NCBI GenBank assembly: GCA_027717595.1
Contig: JALLOF010000017.1
Span: forward strand, 1 to 38,182
Reading direction: 5' to 3'
DNA: 38,182 nucleotides
Source of the DNA: Nitrospinae bacterium AH_259_B05_G02_I21
Lineage (GTDB): Bacteria > JADFOP01
In this document: one piece after another, positions 1 through 8,002 of the stretch
How positions within the stretch are numbered: the first letter of the stretch is position 1
Layout of the letters: each line of letters opens with the position of its first letter
Program-made: the position numbers and the translations under genes
The notes under the pieces: generated by a model
The model's database searches: none
What the model was told of the DNA's origin: nothing
The model's input: only the letters and a program-made list of their open reading frames with translations

Positions 1-108
1 GGTAACGAGTTCAGGGGCCTCCTGGGCGGAGACCCGACTCGGAGCACAAATCATCAATATAGCCAGTGCGAAAGATACCACACCAATGCCAAACACTCCT
101 CTATTCAT
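1..108 (-). CDS. Secreted protein, N-terminal part only (runs off left edge)
   Basis: The first 36 codons of a minus-strand gene that continues beyond the window. The translation begins MNRGVFGIGVV and shows a short basic N-terminus, a hydrophobic core (about residues 4-22) and a small-residue cleavage site (VSA before QE), so it is a probable Sec signal peptide for a periplasmic or secreted protein. A GGGAGA sequence lies about 11 bases upstream of the ATG. Nothing in the visible part identifies the mature protein. It is divergent from the DtxR-type regulator at 510, so the two could share a control region, but no functional link can be shown. Confidence 0.6.
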   Translation of the reverse strand, partial: MNRGVFGIGVVSFALAILMICAPSRVSAQEAPELVT

Positions 109-509
109 CGCTTCGGAATCTCCCGATCATTTTTCGGTGCCTCTATGAAAGTGCCCTCCACTCCGGCGCAGAGGGATCCATTCCTTCTCACTCATCGGTA
201 TATTTAGACCAATAATAAGAAATTGTCAAGCATAGTCTAACTTTTTATTATGGTTTGCCTTATGCTGTGTTCTTGTGTAGGCGTAATCTAAATTTGGGTT
301 AAGCATAGAGCGGGAAAAGCGGCCCCCGAAAAAGGCCCATCCCCTCGCTGCCGCAGTCTGCCCGTGGAGGGGGCGGCCGAGGCGGGCGATAAAAGGGGTT
401 GCTTTCGGGTTATAATTATTGGATAAATGATAGTCGCCTTATCCTCTGTCGAGCTTAACTTACCAGACTGGAAGGTTAGAGAGGCGACCATCTTCGGAGC
501 GCGGAAGCG
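109..509. promoter_or_regulatory. Divergent intergenic region with operator-like repeats
   Basis: No gene is visible in these 401 bases. An AT-rich core at 200-310 holds an inverted pair TTAGAC (204-209) / GTCTAA (235-240), an imperfect palindrome around 284-302, and the octamer AAGCATAG twice (228-235 and 301-308). A TATAAT sits at 411-416 without a convincing -35. The layout, between a secreted-protein gene and a DtxR-family regulator, is what an autoregulated metal-responsive operator region would look like. The repeats are seen; the regulatory role is inferred. Confidence 0.3.
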
Positions 510-1166
510 ATGACGCTCACCGAGAAGATGCGCGATTACTTGAAGGCCATCCACAGCCTTCAGGGCGCGGAGGGGGAGGTGACCGTCTCCGGGGTGGCCG
601 ACCATTTGGGTGTGGCCGTGGCGTCGGTCAGCAATATGGCGAAGCGCCTCGCCGAGGGCGGCCTCGTACACCGCACGGCCTCTAGGGGAGTCGGGTTGAC
701 GGAGGAAGGCGAGCGGGAGGCTTTGCGCCTCATCCGCGCCCACCGTCTCATAGAGCTCTTCCTGACCGAGGTCGTGGGCCTGCCCTGGGATCAGGTGCAC
801 GACGAGGCTGAGCGGCTCGAGCACGCCGTCTCGGACCGGTTGGTGGAGCGCCTCGCAGAGATCCTAGGCCACCCCTCCGTGGACCCCCACGGCGACCCCA
901 TCCCCACCGAGGAGGGGCTTTTGGACGAAAAAGCCCTCGCCACGCTCACCGATCTGGAGGTCGGCCAGCGGGCCGAGGTGCGCCGGGTCACGGCGCAGGA
1001 CCCCGCCATGCTCCAGTATCTCTCCTCGGTCGGCCTCACCCCAGACCAGACCTTCACCCTCCTGGGTAAGGGACCGTTCGAAGGCCCCCTGACCCTCAGG
1101 ATCGGCGGGGCCGAGCAGATTATCGGCTGGAAGGTCGCCCGCGAGGTCCAGGTCGTGACGCTGTAA
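510..1166 (+). CDS. DtxR/MntR-family metal-dependent transcriptional regulator
   Basis: 218 aa, normal for a three-domain DtxR-family repressor: winged HTH (about 4-65), metal-binding dimerisation domain (about 70-135, with the signature [13 protein letters not shown] and DPHGDPIP) and a C-terminal FeoA/SH3-like domain (about 145-218). The metal-1 ligands look MntR-like rather than DtxR-like: Asp9, His78, Glu101 (where DtxR has Cys102), Glu104 and His105. The position matching MntR Glu11 is Lys12, so the primary site is not textbook. It probably represses metal-uptake genes when Mn(II) or Fe(II) is high. An in-frame TAG lies upstream and no other start exists, so ATG 510 is firm. Symbol withheld because the metal is unproven. 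Confidence 0.85.
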   Translation: MTLTEKMRDYLKAIHSLQGAEGEVTVSGVADHLGVAVASVSNMAKRLAEGGLVHRTASRGVGLTEEGEREALRLIRAHRLIELFLTEVVGLPWDQVHDEAERLEHAVSDRLVERLAEILGHPSVDPHGDPIPTEEGLLDEKALATLTDLEVGQRAEVRRVTAQDPAMLQYLSSVGLTPDQTFTLLGKGPFEGPLTLRIGGAEQIIGWKVAREVQVVTL

Positions 1167-1282
1167 CCTCTCCTCCGACCCGAGCGAGCCTGCCAGCGGG
1201 CCCCTTAGGTTGCATTTCCCCCCCTCGGTGTGTAGAATCCTCCCACCACCCACCCTGTAAGAAGAGCAGAGACGACCATCCC

Positions 1283-2722
1283 ATGGCAGAGCGCATCACC
1301 CCCAGGAGCGAGGACTACGCCCAGTGGTACATCGACGTGGTCCTCCAGGCTCGGCTCGCCGACTACGCCCCGGTCAAGGGCTGCATGATCATCCGCCCAA
1401 ACGGCTACGCGCTCTGGGAAAACATCCAGCGGACCCTGGACGGGATGTTCAAAGAGACCGGCCACGTCAACGCCTACTTCCCGCTCTTCATCCCCGAGAG
1501 CTACCTGAAGAAGGAAGAGGAGCACATCGAGGGCTTCAAGCCCGAGCTTGCGGTCGTTACCCACGGCGGGGGCAAGAAGCTCGAAGAGCCCCTGGTCGTG
1601 CGCCCGACAAGCGAGACCATCATCTGGGCGATGTTCAAGAAGTGGATCCAGAGCTATCGGGACCTCCCGCTTCTCATAAACCAGTGGGCGAACGTCGTGC
1701 GGTGGGAGATGCGCACGCGCCTGTTCATCCGCACCCTCGAGTTCCTCTGGCAGGAGGGCCACACGGCCCACGCGACCTACGAGGAGGCCGAGGAAGAGGC
1801 GCTCACCATCCTGGAGCTTTATAAGGGCTTCGCAGAGGAGTGGATGGCGATGCCGGTCATCACGGGCCGAAAGACCGAGCGGGAGCGCTTCGCCGGGGCG
1901 GTCACGACCTACACCATCGAGGCGATGATGCAGGACCGCCGGGCTCTCCAGGCCGGCACGTCGCACAACCTCGGCCAGAACTTCGCCAAGGCCTTCGACG
2001 TCACCTTCCAGAACGAGAGAGGCGAGCTCGAGTACGTCTGGGCCACTAGCTGGGGCGTCTCGACCCGCCTCATAGGCGGGATCGTGATGACCCACTCCGA
2101 CGACAAGGGCCTCGTGCTGCCGCCCAAGCTCGCTCCCACCCAGGTCGTCTTCGTCCCCATCTTCAAGGGCGACGACGAGAAGGGCCGGGTCCTGGAGGCG
2201 ACCGAAGCGCTGCGGAAGGACCTCGGGAAGGGCAGGGCCAGGGTACGCTGCCACGTGGACGACCGCGAGGAGCACACCCCGGGCTGGAAGTTCAACGAGT
2301 GGGAGCTTGTGGGCGTACCCGTCCGGGTGGAGATCGGCCCGCGTGACCTGGCGCAGGGCCAGGTGGTCCTCGCCCGGCGCGACACAGGGGAGAAGACGAC
2401 CGTTCCGCAGGAGGGGGCGGCCAAGGCCGTCCGGAAGATGATAAGGGACGTTCAGTCCGGCCTTCTGAAGAAGGCTCGGGCCTTCCAGAAAGAACACACC
2501 CACACTCTCGACGAGTTTGAGAAGCTAAAGGAGATAAACGAAGCCCACGCTGGTTTTTTTAACGTCCACTGGTGCGGGGCCGAAGGCTGCGAGGACCGCC
2601 TCCAGGAAGAGACCAAGGCCACCATCCGCGCCATCCCCCTCGACGGCAAGCAAGAGAACGGCCGCTGCATCCTGTGCGGCGGGGACAGCAAACAGAGGGT
2701 GGTGGTCGGGAAGGCGTATTGA
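1283..2722 (+). CDS. proS: Prolyl-tRNA synthetase, eukaryote/archaeal type
   Basis: 479 aa class II aminoacyl-tRNA synthetase that charges tRNA-Pro in the cytoplasm. It is the short eukaryote/archaeal-like form without the long editing insertion of E. coli ProS. Visible marks: RPTSE in motif 2 surroundings, the motif 2 loop [20 protein letters not shown] region (about 137-156), an anticodon-binding domain after about 280, and a C-terminal zinc-type domain with Cys pairs (WCGAEGC, CILCGG) ending in the family-typical Tyr. A purine-rich AGAAGAG precedes ATG 1283. This form is known in a minority of bacteria. It is followed 15 bases later by the convergent end of an AT-rich foreign-looking gene, with no clear terminator between them. 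Confidence 0.97.
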   Translation: MAERITPRSEDYAQWYIDVVLQARLADYAPVKGCMIIRPNGYALWENIQRTLDGMFKETGHVNAYFPLFIPESYLKKEEEHIEGFKPELAVVTHGGGKKLEEPLVVRPTSETIIWAMFKKWIQSYRDLPLLINQWANVVRWEMRTRLFIRTLEFLWQEGHTAHATYEEAEEEALTILELYKGFAEEWMAMPVITGRKTERERFAGAVTTYTIEAMMQDRRALQAGTSHNLGQNFAKAFDVTFQNERGELEYVWATSWGVSTRLIGGIVMTHSDDKGLVLPPKLAPTQVVFVPIFKGDDEKGRVLEATEALRKDLGKGRARVRCHVDDREEHTPGWKFNEWELVGVPVRVEIGPRDLAQGQVVLARRDTGEKTTVPQEGAAKAVRKMIRDVQSGLLKKARAFQKEHTHTLDEFEKLKEINEAHAGFFNVHWCGAEGCEDRLQEETKATIRAIPLDGKQENGRCILCGGDSKQRVVVGKAY

Positions 2723-2737
2723 GGATTGAATCGACTA

Positions 2738-4567
2738 TTAGTTTCTATGCTTTATGATTTCTCCCAGATAGCCCGATTCTTGATTTCTTCTCCAAACGTC
2801 AAGAGTAGTTGGCTGGTGATTTATTGTTGCTAACTCGATTACTTTCTCAATTAGTTGAACAACGGGTCTTTTCGATACGCCATTTTCGTCAAATTCATTC
2901 TCGGGACTGGAGACAATGAATCCAAACAATATTTTCAACAGCTTAGTTTTTGATAGTTTCTCACCAGTCTTTTCATTGAAGAGCTCTTGTAGCGTGTCCC
3001 CTCCTTTATGAGTAAAGCAACGTTCACATTCTGTTATCTCATTGGCTTCAAAAGTATGTATTCCACTGGCTAGTTCAGTCATTGCTTGAGCGATTTCATC
3101 GCAACTAAAGTTGTCAAGCTCAATATTCTTATCCCAAATATTAATATATTCGTCTTTCGTAATTGTACGTCTATCATAATACTTGGAGGGCGCTTGTATA
3201 AGACGTCTTTTAATTGTTTGAACATCACCCTCGTTGTCGAGGACGACAAAGACGATGGTTTGTCTATTATGGTAATTGTCAATAAACCTCTCTAAAGCAC
3301 CATACCGGTCAGTTTTTTTTCTGCCCGTAAAATTACCAACGCCTCTAATATTTACGACTTCAATACCTAATTTCTCGAAAGAATATCCAAGGAGTTCTTT
3401 GGAAAGACGAGGAAATTGTTCATATTCCCCATGACCTTCAACGACGAGAATTAGCTTTGGCCTTGGATTAAGCCGGTATTTGTTAGTGAGGAATTCTAGA
3501 TATTGTAACTCGCTCTGAGTTACATCATCTCCATAATACTTATCCTTTGTCCAACTTGGCGACTCATCGGGTGGATATAATTTGGTTCCTGTTAGTTCTT
3601 CATAAAAGAGGCGAATCATTTGTTCCATTGAGTAAAGGGTTTGAGCAAGTAAAGCATTCCCATGCAGTTTTTTCTTCTCTTCTACAGAAACAAAGCTAAT
3701 AAGCTCATACCATCTCTTCAGTGGATCAACTGATCGTGCATTTATTGTGACTAGCCTGTGGAGCTGTTCCACCGCATCAATACTTATGTCGATGTCAGCT
3801 AGCACAGACTTGGCATCCCAATTTCGACAGTACTCGTCCCAATCCCACTCGTGATATGGGGTTGAGCATGACAATTTGATATACCTCTTGTCTGATTGGG
3901 TTTTGGGAAAATATCTATTTGATAGGATTTGGCAGAGAGCTGGAGCGGCTTCTCCTCTGATACCATTTTCTTGATAGTGGGAGATCGCCATTTTTGCCCA
4001 GTCTGAAGCTCTACGTTTTAGTTGTTCAAAGTCTTCATCACTATAGGAAACTAACCATTCCGCCCCGAGTTCAAATCTGGTGAAACGAATTAAGTTATAG
4101 AGAGAATAACACTGAAAGATTGAATAGAAATTTTCAATATATCTATAGTTGTTTTCATCTTTGAACGTTTCCCAAGCTTGAAATGGTTGGGAAGCCGGGT
4201 CCCACATCAACCCTTGTTCTAACCAGTCCTTGGCGTCTCCCCTTTCAAACCAGAAGTGTTCATATTTCTCTCTTATGTATCCAGACCATTCTTCGCCTTC
4301 TATTAATTCTCCTAAATTTCGATAGCTTTTGCCATTATCAACATATTCTATCTTTGTCTTTATCTTAGGAAACCGAACTCGCGAAATAGGGTAGAAGACT
4401 CCTAAATTTTCAAATTGCTCTAACTGTTGTTTTGAGGTGCGTATACCACGCTCTTTGCAATACGAGATAAACTTGTCCGTGCTGATAAGGGGACGGGTAA
4501 TAAATAATTCGTTCTCTATCAAGTACTTTAAATCTGCCATCTTATTCTTGGGGGTGTTGGAAGCCAT
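2738..4567 (-). CDS. TOPRIM-domain protein (OLD-like), possible stand-alone defence nuclease
   Basis: 609 aa. Residues 371-450 look like an OLD-family TOPRIM fold: LILVVEGHGE with acidic Glu377, then an RGVGNF turn, then VVLDNEGD with Asp444 and Asp448; LDNFS follows at about 484. The N-terminal 70 residues resemble a small HTH (ISTDKFISYCKERGI, then LEQFENLG). The middle 200 residues are helical and unrecognised. No ATPase partner (as in OLD, Gabija or PARIS) is fused or adjacent. The gene is markedly AT-richer than proS beside it, which points to horizontal acquisition. GAGG lies 8 bases before ATG 4567. The family call rests on the TOPRIM motifs; a defence role is inference. Confidence 0.7.
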   Translation of the reverse strand: MASNTPKNKMADLKYLIENELFITRPLISTDKFISYCKERGIRTSKQQLEQFENLGVFYPISRVRFPKIKTKIEYVDNGKSYRNLGELIEGEEWSGYIREKYEHFWFERGDAKDWLEQGLMWDPASQPFQAWETFKDENNYRYIENFYSIFQCYSLYNLIRFTRFELGAEWLVSYSDEDFEQLKRRASDWAKMAISHYQENGIRGEAAPALCQILSNRYFPKTQSDKRYIKLSCSTPYHEWDWDEYCRNWDAKSVLADIDISIDAVEQLHRLVTINARSVDPLKRWYELISFVSVEEKKKLHGNALLAQTLYSMEQMIRLFYEELTGTKLYPPDESPSWTKDKYYGDDVTQSELQYLEFLTNKYRLNPRPKLILVVEGHGEYEQFPRLSKELLGYSFEKLGIEVVNIRGVGNFTGRKKTDRYGALERFIDNYHNRQTIVFVVLDNEGDVQTIKRRLIQAPSKYYDRRTITKDEYINIWDKNIELDNFSCDEIAQAMTELASGIHTFEANEITECERCFTHKGGDTLQELFNEKTGEKLSKTKLLKILFGFIVSSPENEFDENGVSKRPVVQLIEKVIELATINHQPTTLDVWRRNQESGYLGEIIKHRN

Positions 4568-4778
4568 TATTCCATCCTCTTTTCAGTGATCGTCCACTGG
4601 GAAGGGATATAGACTTTTCAAGGCGCGCTAAAGCCTTCTCACATATGACTGCCAGAATTTCGGGTTGGAGTCAAGGGGAAACCACAAGATTTAGTGGTTA
4701 TTGCCGAGCAAAACCGCAACATTTTGGAAAATTTGGAGATGTGTCAAGGTGAGGGGCCACCCCGACTACCCTTTTAAT

Positions 4779-4807
4779 TTGACACGCTAGGTAACATGAT
4801 GTATAGA
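4779..4807 (+). promoter_or_regulatory. Sigma-70-type promoter for the XRE gene
   Basis: A perfect TTGACA (4779-4784), a 17-base spacer and TATAGA (4802-4807). Transcription would start near 4814, which lies downstream of the upstream ATG pair at 4796 and supports ATG 4859 as the translation start. Confidence 0.6.
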
Positions 4808-4858
4808 AAGGTAAGTTGCATTCCCAGGCTCACATCGTTGCTGATGAGGAGGCTAGCC

Positions 4859-5260
4859 ATGCGCATAACCGATTCTGACGGTCATTATCACATAGCTGAG
4901 ATAACGACCAACCACCTCCTTTCTGGTTTTGGTATTCCTGTGCTCTTGTTGTACCACCCGTTGGAAGAGGAACCGGAGGTAGCTCCGGCAGACCAGGTCA
5001 AAGGCTGGTCCGTTATAGAGGCAAGCGGTGAAGAGCTGCTTGCCCTGGCTTTGGGGGGTTATGAAAAGCTCCTCAGTGCGAGAGGGTCTCGATCCCGCCC
5101 TCTTGTAGCTGACTATGTCCGAGCCCGACGGCGGGAGCTAAAGTTGACCCAGGAGGGGTTAGCTAAGCGACTCGGCATCTCCAGGGTGAGCATCACCCGC
5201 TGGGAGGCTGGTGAGCACGTTCCCTCTGCCGAGCACTTGGAAGCCTTGGAAGGTCTTTAG
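4859..5260 (+). CDS. XRE-family HTH transcriptional regulator
   Basis: 133 aa. The C-terminal half (about 82-130) is a Cro/C1-type HTH: VADYVRARRRELKLTQEGLA, then KRLGISRVSITRWEAG. The N-terminal 75 residues are acidic and not recognised; they could sense a ligand or bind a partner. The start was chosen because AGGAGG lies six bases upstream and the longer reading from 4796 begins inside the promoter. HTH proteins of this build are often antitoxins, but no toxin-like gene is adjacent: upstream is the divergent TOPRIM gene and downstream are repeats. It is followed directly by a repeat-B hairpin that may act as a weak terminator. Confidence 0.7.
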   Translation: MRITDSDGHYHIAEITTNHLLSGFGIPVLLLYHPLEEEPEVAPADQVKGWSVIEASGEELLALALGGYEKLLSARGSRSRPLVADYVRARRRELKLTQEGLAKRLGISRVSITRWEAGEHVPSAEHLEALEGL

Positions 5261-5263
5261 TCC

Positions 5264-5393
5264 GCGGACAGGGGCAAGCCCTGTCCCTACATTCAAAGGT
5301 CAAAGTCGGGAGTCCCCGTCATCGTTCATTTTATTTTGCCTATGTAGGGACAGCCTTTATGGCTGTCCGTCCGGACAGGGGCAAGCCCTACCC
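5264..5393. repeat. Dispersed repeat family B (GGACAGGGGCAAGCCC-type hairpins)
   Basis: Three units in about 130 bases. GGACAGGG (5266-5273) and CCCTGTCC (5279-5286) form an 8-bp stem with loop GCAAG. GGACAGCC (5348-5355) and GGCTGTCC (5361-5368) form an 8-bp stem with loop TTTAT. A third GGACAGGGGCAAGCCC unit follows at 5373. Related units occur at 6110-6130 and, degraded, near 6069 and 7756. They are REP-like palindromes with no coding content. Confidence 0.7.
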
Positions 5394-5438
5394 CTACCGA
5401 TCCTGCCAGACTTTCTCCAGGAACCAGTAGGGGTAGAG
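5394..5438 (-). pseudogene. Remnant of an aldo/keto reductase C-terminus
   Basis: Read on the minus strand this gives LYPYWFLEKVWQDR and a stop. The intact aldo/keto reductase at 10136-11146 ends LYPYWFLEKVSQDR and a stop. Only 14 codons survive, and the DNA is equally alike in the two places. A family-B repeat abuts the stop codon. It appears to be the tail of a lost paralogue, or a fragment carried by the repeats. Confidence 0.6.
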
Positions 5439-5484
5439 TTTTGTGGTTGTTTTTTGGTTCAATTTCCTGAATATATTTTAGATC

Positions 5485-6024
5485 ATGAGCGACGATAACA
5501 GAATTCCTTATCAGCAGCTCACCAAAGACAACTTTAAAGGGACACCCGATCCTACAGACCCCCGCCTGGCTACCACCCGTTCAGGCATAACGGTGAGCTG
5601 GTCATTCAGAACCACCTTGCGTGGCGATGGGAGGTATGAGTCCAAACTTATCGATATAAGATACGAATCCTATTTTGCAGAAGATGAATCGTGGTGGAGG
5701 GACAAGACGATAAATGGCGACCTTCTCAGACATGAGCAGGGGCATTTCGACATTGTGGAAATCCTAGCAAGAGAATTGGACGCAAACAAAAGAAAAATTA
5801 TGGACCAGTTGAAGGGAGAGGGTGGTACTCGTGAAGAAGCCGAAGCGGATTTAGAACAACAGTTTGCCCGTCACGCCCAGGATGTTGTTAACGAACAGCA
5901 TAAGCGGCAAAAAATTTATGATAACGAAACCGATTACAACAAGAACAGCGTCAAACAGAGAGAGTGGAATAGGAGATTGAATGAAGCGTTGAAGGCAGGT
6001 CATAAACCTAAAGAGAGTTTATGA
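5485..6024 (+). CDS. DUF922-like protein with HExxH zinc-protease motif
   Basis: 179 aa. LRHEQGHFDI (His83, Glu84, His87) matches the HExxH zinc-metalloprotease signature in the setting typical of the DUF922 family. Upstream lies a strand-rich segment (TVSWSFRTTLRGDGRYESK, then YESYF), as in that family. The C-terminal 80 residues are helical and charged. Most DUF922 proteins are secreted, but no signal peptide is seen here, so it would be cytoplasmic unless a start was missed. A Shine-Dalgarno sequence is not obvious before ATG 5485. It lies alone between repeats, and base composition is lower in GC than proS. Confidence 0.6.
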   Translation: MSDDNRIPYQQLTKDNFKGTPDPTDPRLATTRSGITVSWSFRTTLRGDGRYESKLIDIRYESYFAEDESWWRDKTINGDLLRHEQGHFDIVEILARELDANKRKIMDQLKGEGGTREEAEADLEQQFARHAQDVVNEQHKRQKIYDNETDYNKNSVKQREWNRRLNEALKAGHKPKESL

Positions 6025-6526
6025 CAGTACTTATCTTCTTGGTTTCATCTCAAAGCAAGTCGGTCGAGCGAGCCCTTGTGGCTGTACGCAGGTGAACACA
6101 ATCGTTATCGGACAGGGACAAGCCCTGTTCCTGCATTATCAATTCCTTACAGGAAATTGACACCTCCTTGACACCCGTCCCTTTCCAGAAAAGCCATTAT
6201 TTCAGATAATCTCAGTAAAATTAATGGGTTATGGTAAGTCAGGGCTTCTTTGCGCTGCTTAGACACCTTTACACCTTCTCGAAGCCTACGTTTTCACATA
6301 ACATGCGCTAATTCAACATGATATAGGCATTTTGACACTTCGGGAACCCCCTCAAAAGTGTCTAAAAGTGTCTAAATCTGTCCAATGTGTCAAGCCGAGG
6401 GTTCAGCGGCGGAGGAAGCAGGCGTGCTGGGCGTTTAGTAGAGCAGGATTGTGGGTATATTATACGTAGCTGAACCGAGGTTGGTTCTTACGTTCGGACT
6501 TTTAAACAAGCAAGGAGGAGAAAACC
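6025..6526. other. 502-base gene-free stretch made mostly of repeats
   Basis: Contains a degraded family-B unit near 6069-6095, a good family-B hairpin (GGACAGGG 6110-6117 / CCCTGTTC 6123-6130) and the family-C repeat described separately. A TATTAT at 6458-6463 is a possible -10 for the small gene at 6527, but its -35 is poor. Confidence 0.5.
6250..6395 (+). repeat. Dispersed repeat family C, copy 1
   Basis: Begins TTGCGCTGCTTAGACACC and ends in AAGTGTCTAAAAGTGTCTAA followed by a further TGTC-rich stretch. It contains the inverted pair GACACTT (6334-6340) / AAGTGTC (6356-6362). A second copy of the same layout and length lies at 9948-10082. The ends match best and the middle has diverged. 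It is non-coding. Confidence 0.65.
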
Positions 6527-6751
6527 ATGGGTATTGATGTTTCGAAGGCGGATGTCCAGAAGATGTTGGAGGGCAAGGGTTGGTTGAAGAAGTACGTGGG
6601 TGAGGTGTCGGGCGACCAGGATGCACTCGAGGATCTGGCCGATGAGATTGCTGACGCGATCGAAGATGATCCAAGCCTTGTGCAGAAGGTCCTCAAGGCC
6701 ACCAGCTTCAACAGGTCGTTCGTTCATGCTCTCGTTGACGAGCTGGACTAA
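6527..6751 (+). CDS. Small acidic protein of unknown function
   Basis: 74 aa with a strong ribosome-binding site (AAGGAGGAG, seven bases before ATG), which is the main reason to believe the gene. The protein is acidic in its middle (DQDALEDLADEIADAIEDD) and predicted to be helical throughout, with no cysteine, signal peptide or membrane segment. I do not recognise a family. It precedes a small lipoprotein gene by 86 bases, separated by a 10-bp perfect hairpin, so the two may share a transcript with the hairpin acting as attenuator or processing site. Confidence 0.6.
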   Translation: MGIDVSKADVQKMLEGKGWLKKYVGEVSGDQDALEDLADEIADAIEDDPSLVQKVLKATSFNRSFVHALVDELD

Positions 6752-6785
6752 CGTTCATTTTGCCCACAATGGCCAACGCAGGACG

Positions 6786-6810
6786 AAGGTTAAGGCTCAC
6801 CCTTAACCTT
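6786..6810 (+). terminator. Ten-bp perfect hairpin between two small genes
   Basis: AAGGTTAAGG (6786-6795) pairs perfectly with CCTTAACCTT (6801-6810), loop CTCAC. No T-run follows, so it is more likely an attenuator, processing or stability element than a classic intrinsic terminator. Confidence 0.4.
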
Positions 6811-6837
6811 CCCCACTCCTACAGGGAGAAAAAAGCG

Positions 6838-7002
6838 ATGAAGAAGCTTATCTTCGTGGCACTGATAACAAGCGTCGTAATGGGCTGCACGGTCGGCCCA
6901 AATGGCGTGGCCAAGCCATACGTCGAGAGCATAATCGAGGGGCTGGCCCAGGATATGACACCCCAGGCGGAGCCCACCAAGGTCAGCAAAACAGATAAGT
7001 AG
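6838..7002 (+). CDS. Small lipoprotein
   Basis: 54 aa. MKKLIFVALITSVVMGC is a lipoprotein signal peptide with lipobox VMGC (Cys17), so the mature protein is a 38-residue lipid-anchored peptide (TVGPNGVAKPYVESIIEG and on). An AGGGAG ribosome-binding site precedes ATG 6838. Longer readings from 6760 would bury the lipobox and cross the upstream hairpin, so this start is preferred. No function can be assigned; the mature part has a possible amphipathic helix and a Pro/Lys-rich tail. Confidence 0.65.
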   Translation: MKKLIFVALITSVVMGCTVGPNGVAKPYVESIIEGLAQDMTPQAEPTKVSKTDK

Positions 7003-7169
7003 GCGGTTTAGCGAGCAGAGGTAAGGGAACCTCTCTCTCTTGACTCCTTCCTATCCCTCCTGGGCCTCGGCTCCTGGAAGGTGGCCCTTCGTGAAGCTGG
7101 CTCCAAGAGCCCATCGAGATGCTTAAAGGCCTGGCGTGTAGCGCCGAAGCAGATACTGGAGGTCTAGCC

Positions 7170-7523
7170 ATGGACAAGCCAAAGGGCGAGCAGCTCATCA
7201 ACTGCCCCTTCTGCGCCGAGGACCCGCGCGAGGAAGGACATTTTGTCGTTTCCCGCATATGGCACGAAACCCACGATCGGACAATTGTCCAGCTCGCCGC
7301 GACATGCGTTTATACCTTGCCTGAAGAGCATGCCGCCAACTGGGGCCCCTGGACCTTCTTCCTTGTAGAGGAGGTCAGGTACAAGAGGCCGCCACGGAGC
7401 CACGACGCACCCGCCAAGGAGGACCAGGAGTACTGGCCTCCAGGGGTTACTATTGACGAGGGTGACGAGGCGTGGGCACTCGAGCTCGGAAAGCGGTTCG
7501 AGGGCACCTCTCCGGCTCTCTAA
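7170..7523 (+). CDS. Hypothetical protein with one CxxC pair
   Basis: 117 aa, GC-rich. Begins MDKPKGEQLINCPFCAEDP; the single CPFC knuckle could bind zinc only with partners elsewhere, for example Cys at about 45. The rest contains a tryptophan-rich region (NWGPWTFFLVEEVRY) and an acidic C-terminus. The start was chosen for GGAGG seven bases upstream. The leader GGAGG..TAGCCATG resembles that of the XRE gene at 4859. It is unrecognised, and no operon partner is apparent. Confidence 0.5.
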   Translation: MDKPKGEQLINCPFCAEDPREEGHFVVSRIWHETHDRTIVQLAATCVYTLPEEHAANWGPWTFFLVEEVRYKRPPRSHDAPAKEDQEYWPPGVTIDEGDEAWALELGKRFEGTSPAL

Positions 7524-8002
7524 GCATAGAAACGCGCTTTTAAAACATAAAGTGGGTGCAAATCAATGGAGCCGCTGTGATTTCTTTTGACTTATTAATT
7601 TTAGCTTCGGTCCTATCCTTTGTTTCCTTAATTATGTACGGCTCCTTCCCCAAACTCTGAGAAATCCATCATTATCAATAAACTGAGCAGCAATTTCTGG
7701 TGAAACATGCCCTGCAAGTGGGGTACATCCTCGGAGCTAAAGTCGCTATTTGAGGGCCACCCCTTGTGGCTGTCCGTAGGCGGTGACGATCGCTTCCAGC
7801 AACAGCCCCCGCCAACTCATTCCGATCCTCTCTTCCTCGATTCATCTTCCGGCCTCCTTGGACATCAATCAAACATCAACCATTAACACAATTACCTGTC
7901 CAAAGAAACCGGGTCCACCTCACGGTCAGCTAACTAAACTCTGTTTCTTTCGCTTCAATTTGGATTTTCCACAAGAATAAACCGTAGTCTCCAGGATCTT
8001 GT
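7524..8002. other. 479-base gene-poor stretch with a half repeat-A and a family-B remnant
   Basis: No convincing gene. 7688-7712 matches the left end of repeat family A (GCAATTTCTGGTGAAACATG), without its right half. 7756-7775 (CCTTGTGGCTGTCCG) is a worn family-B unit. A possible 27-residue membrane peptide (GTG 7577 to TGA 7660, GGAG five bases upstream, MISFDLLILASVLSFVSLIM) is noted but weakly supported. Confidence 0.4.

Noticed and set aside
1205-2503. Long minus-strand open frame opposite proS (432 codons)
   Set aside because: Its product is low-complexity and lacks any family pattern; it is the antisense shadow expected in a GC-rich gene that is itself a certain ProRS.
4859-5260. Toxin-antitoxin pair around the XRE gene
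   Set aside because: No small toxin-like gene lies on either side; downstream are repeats and a DUF922-like gene.
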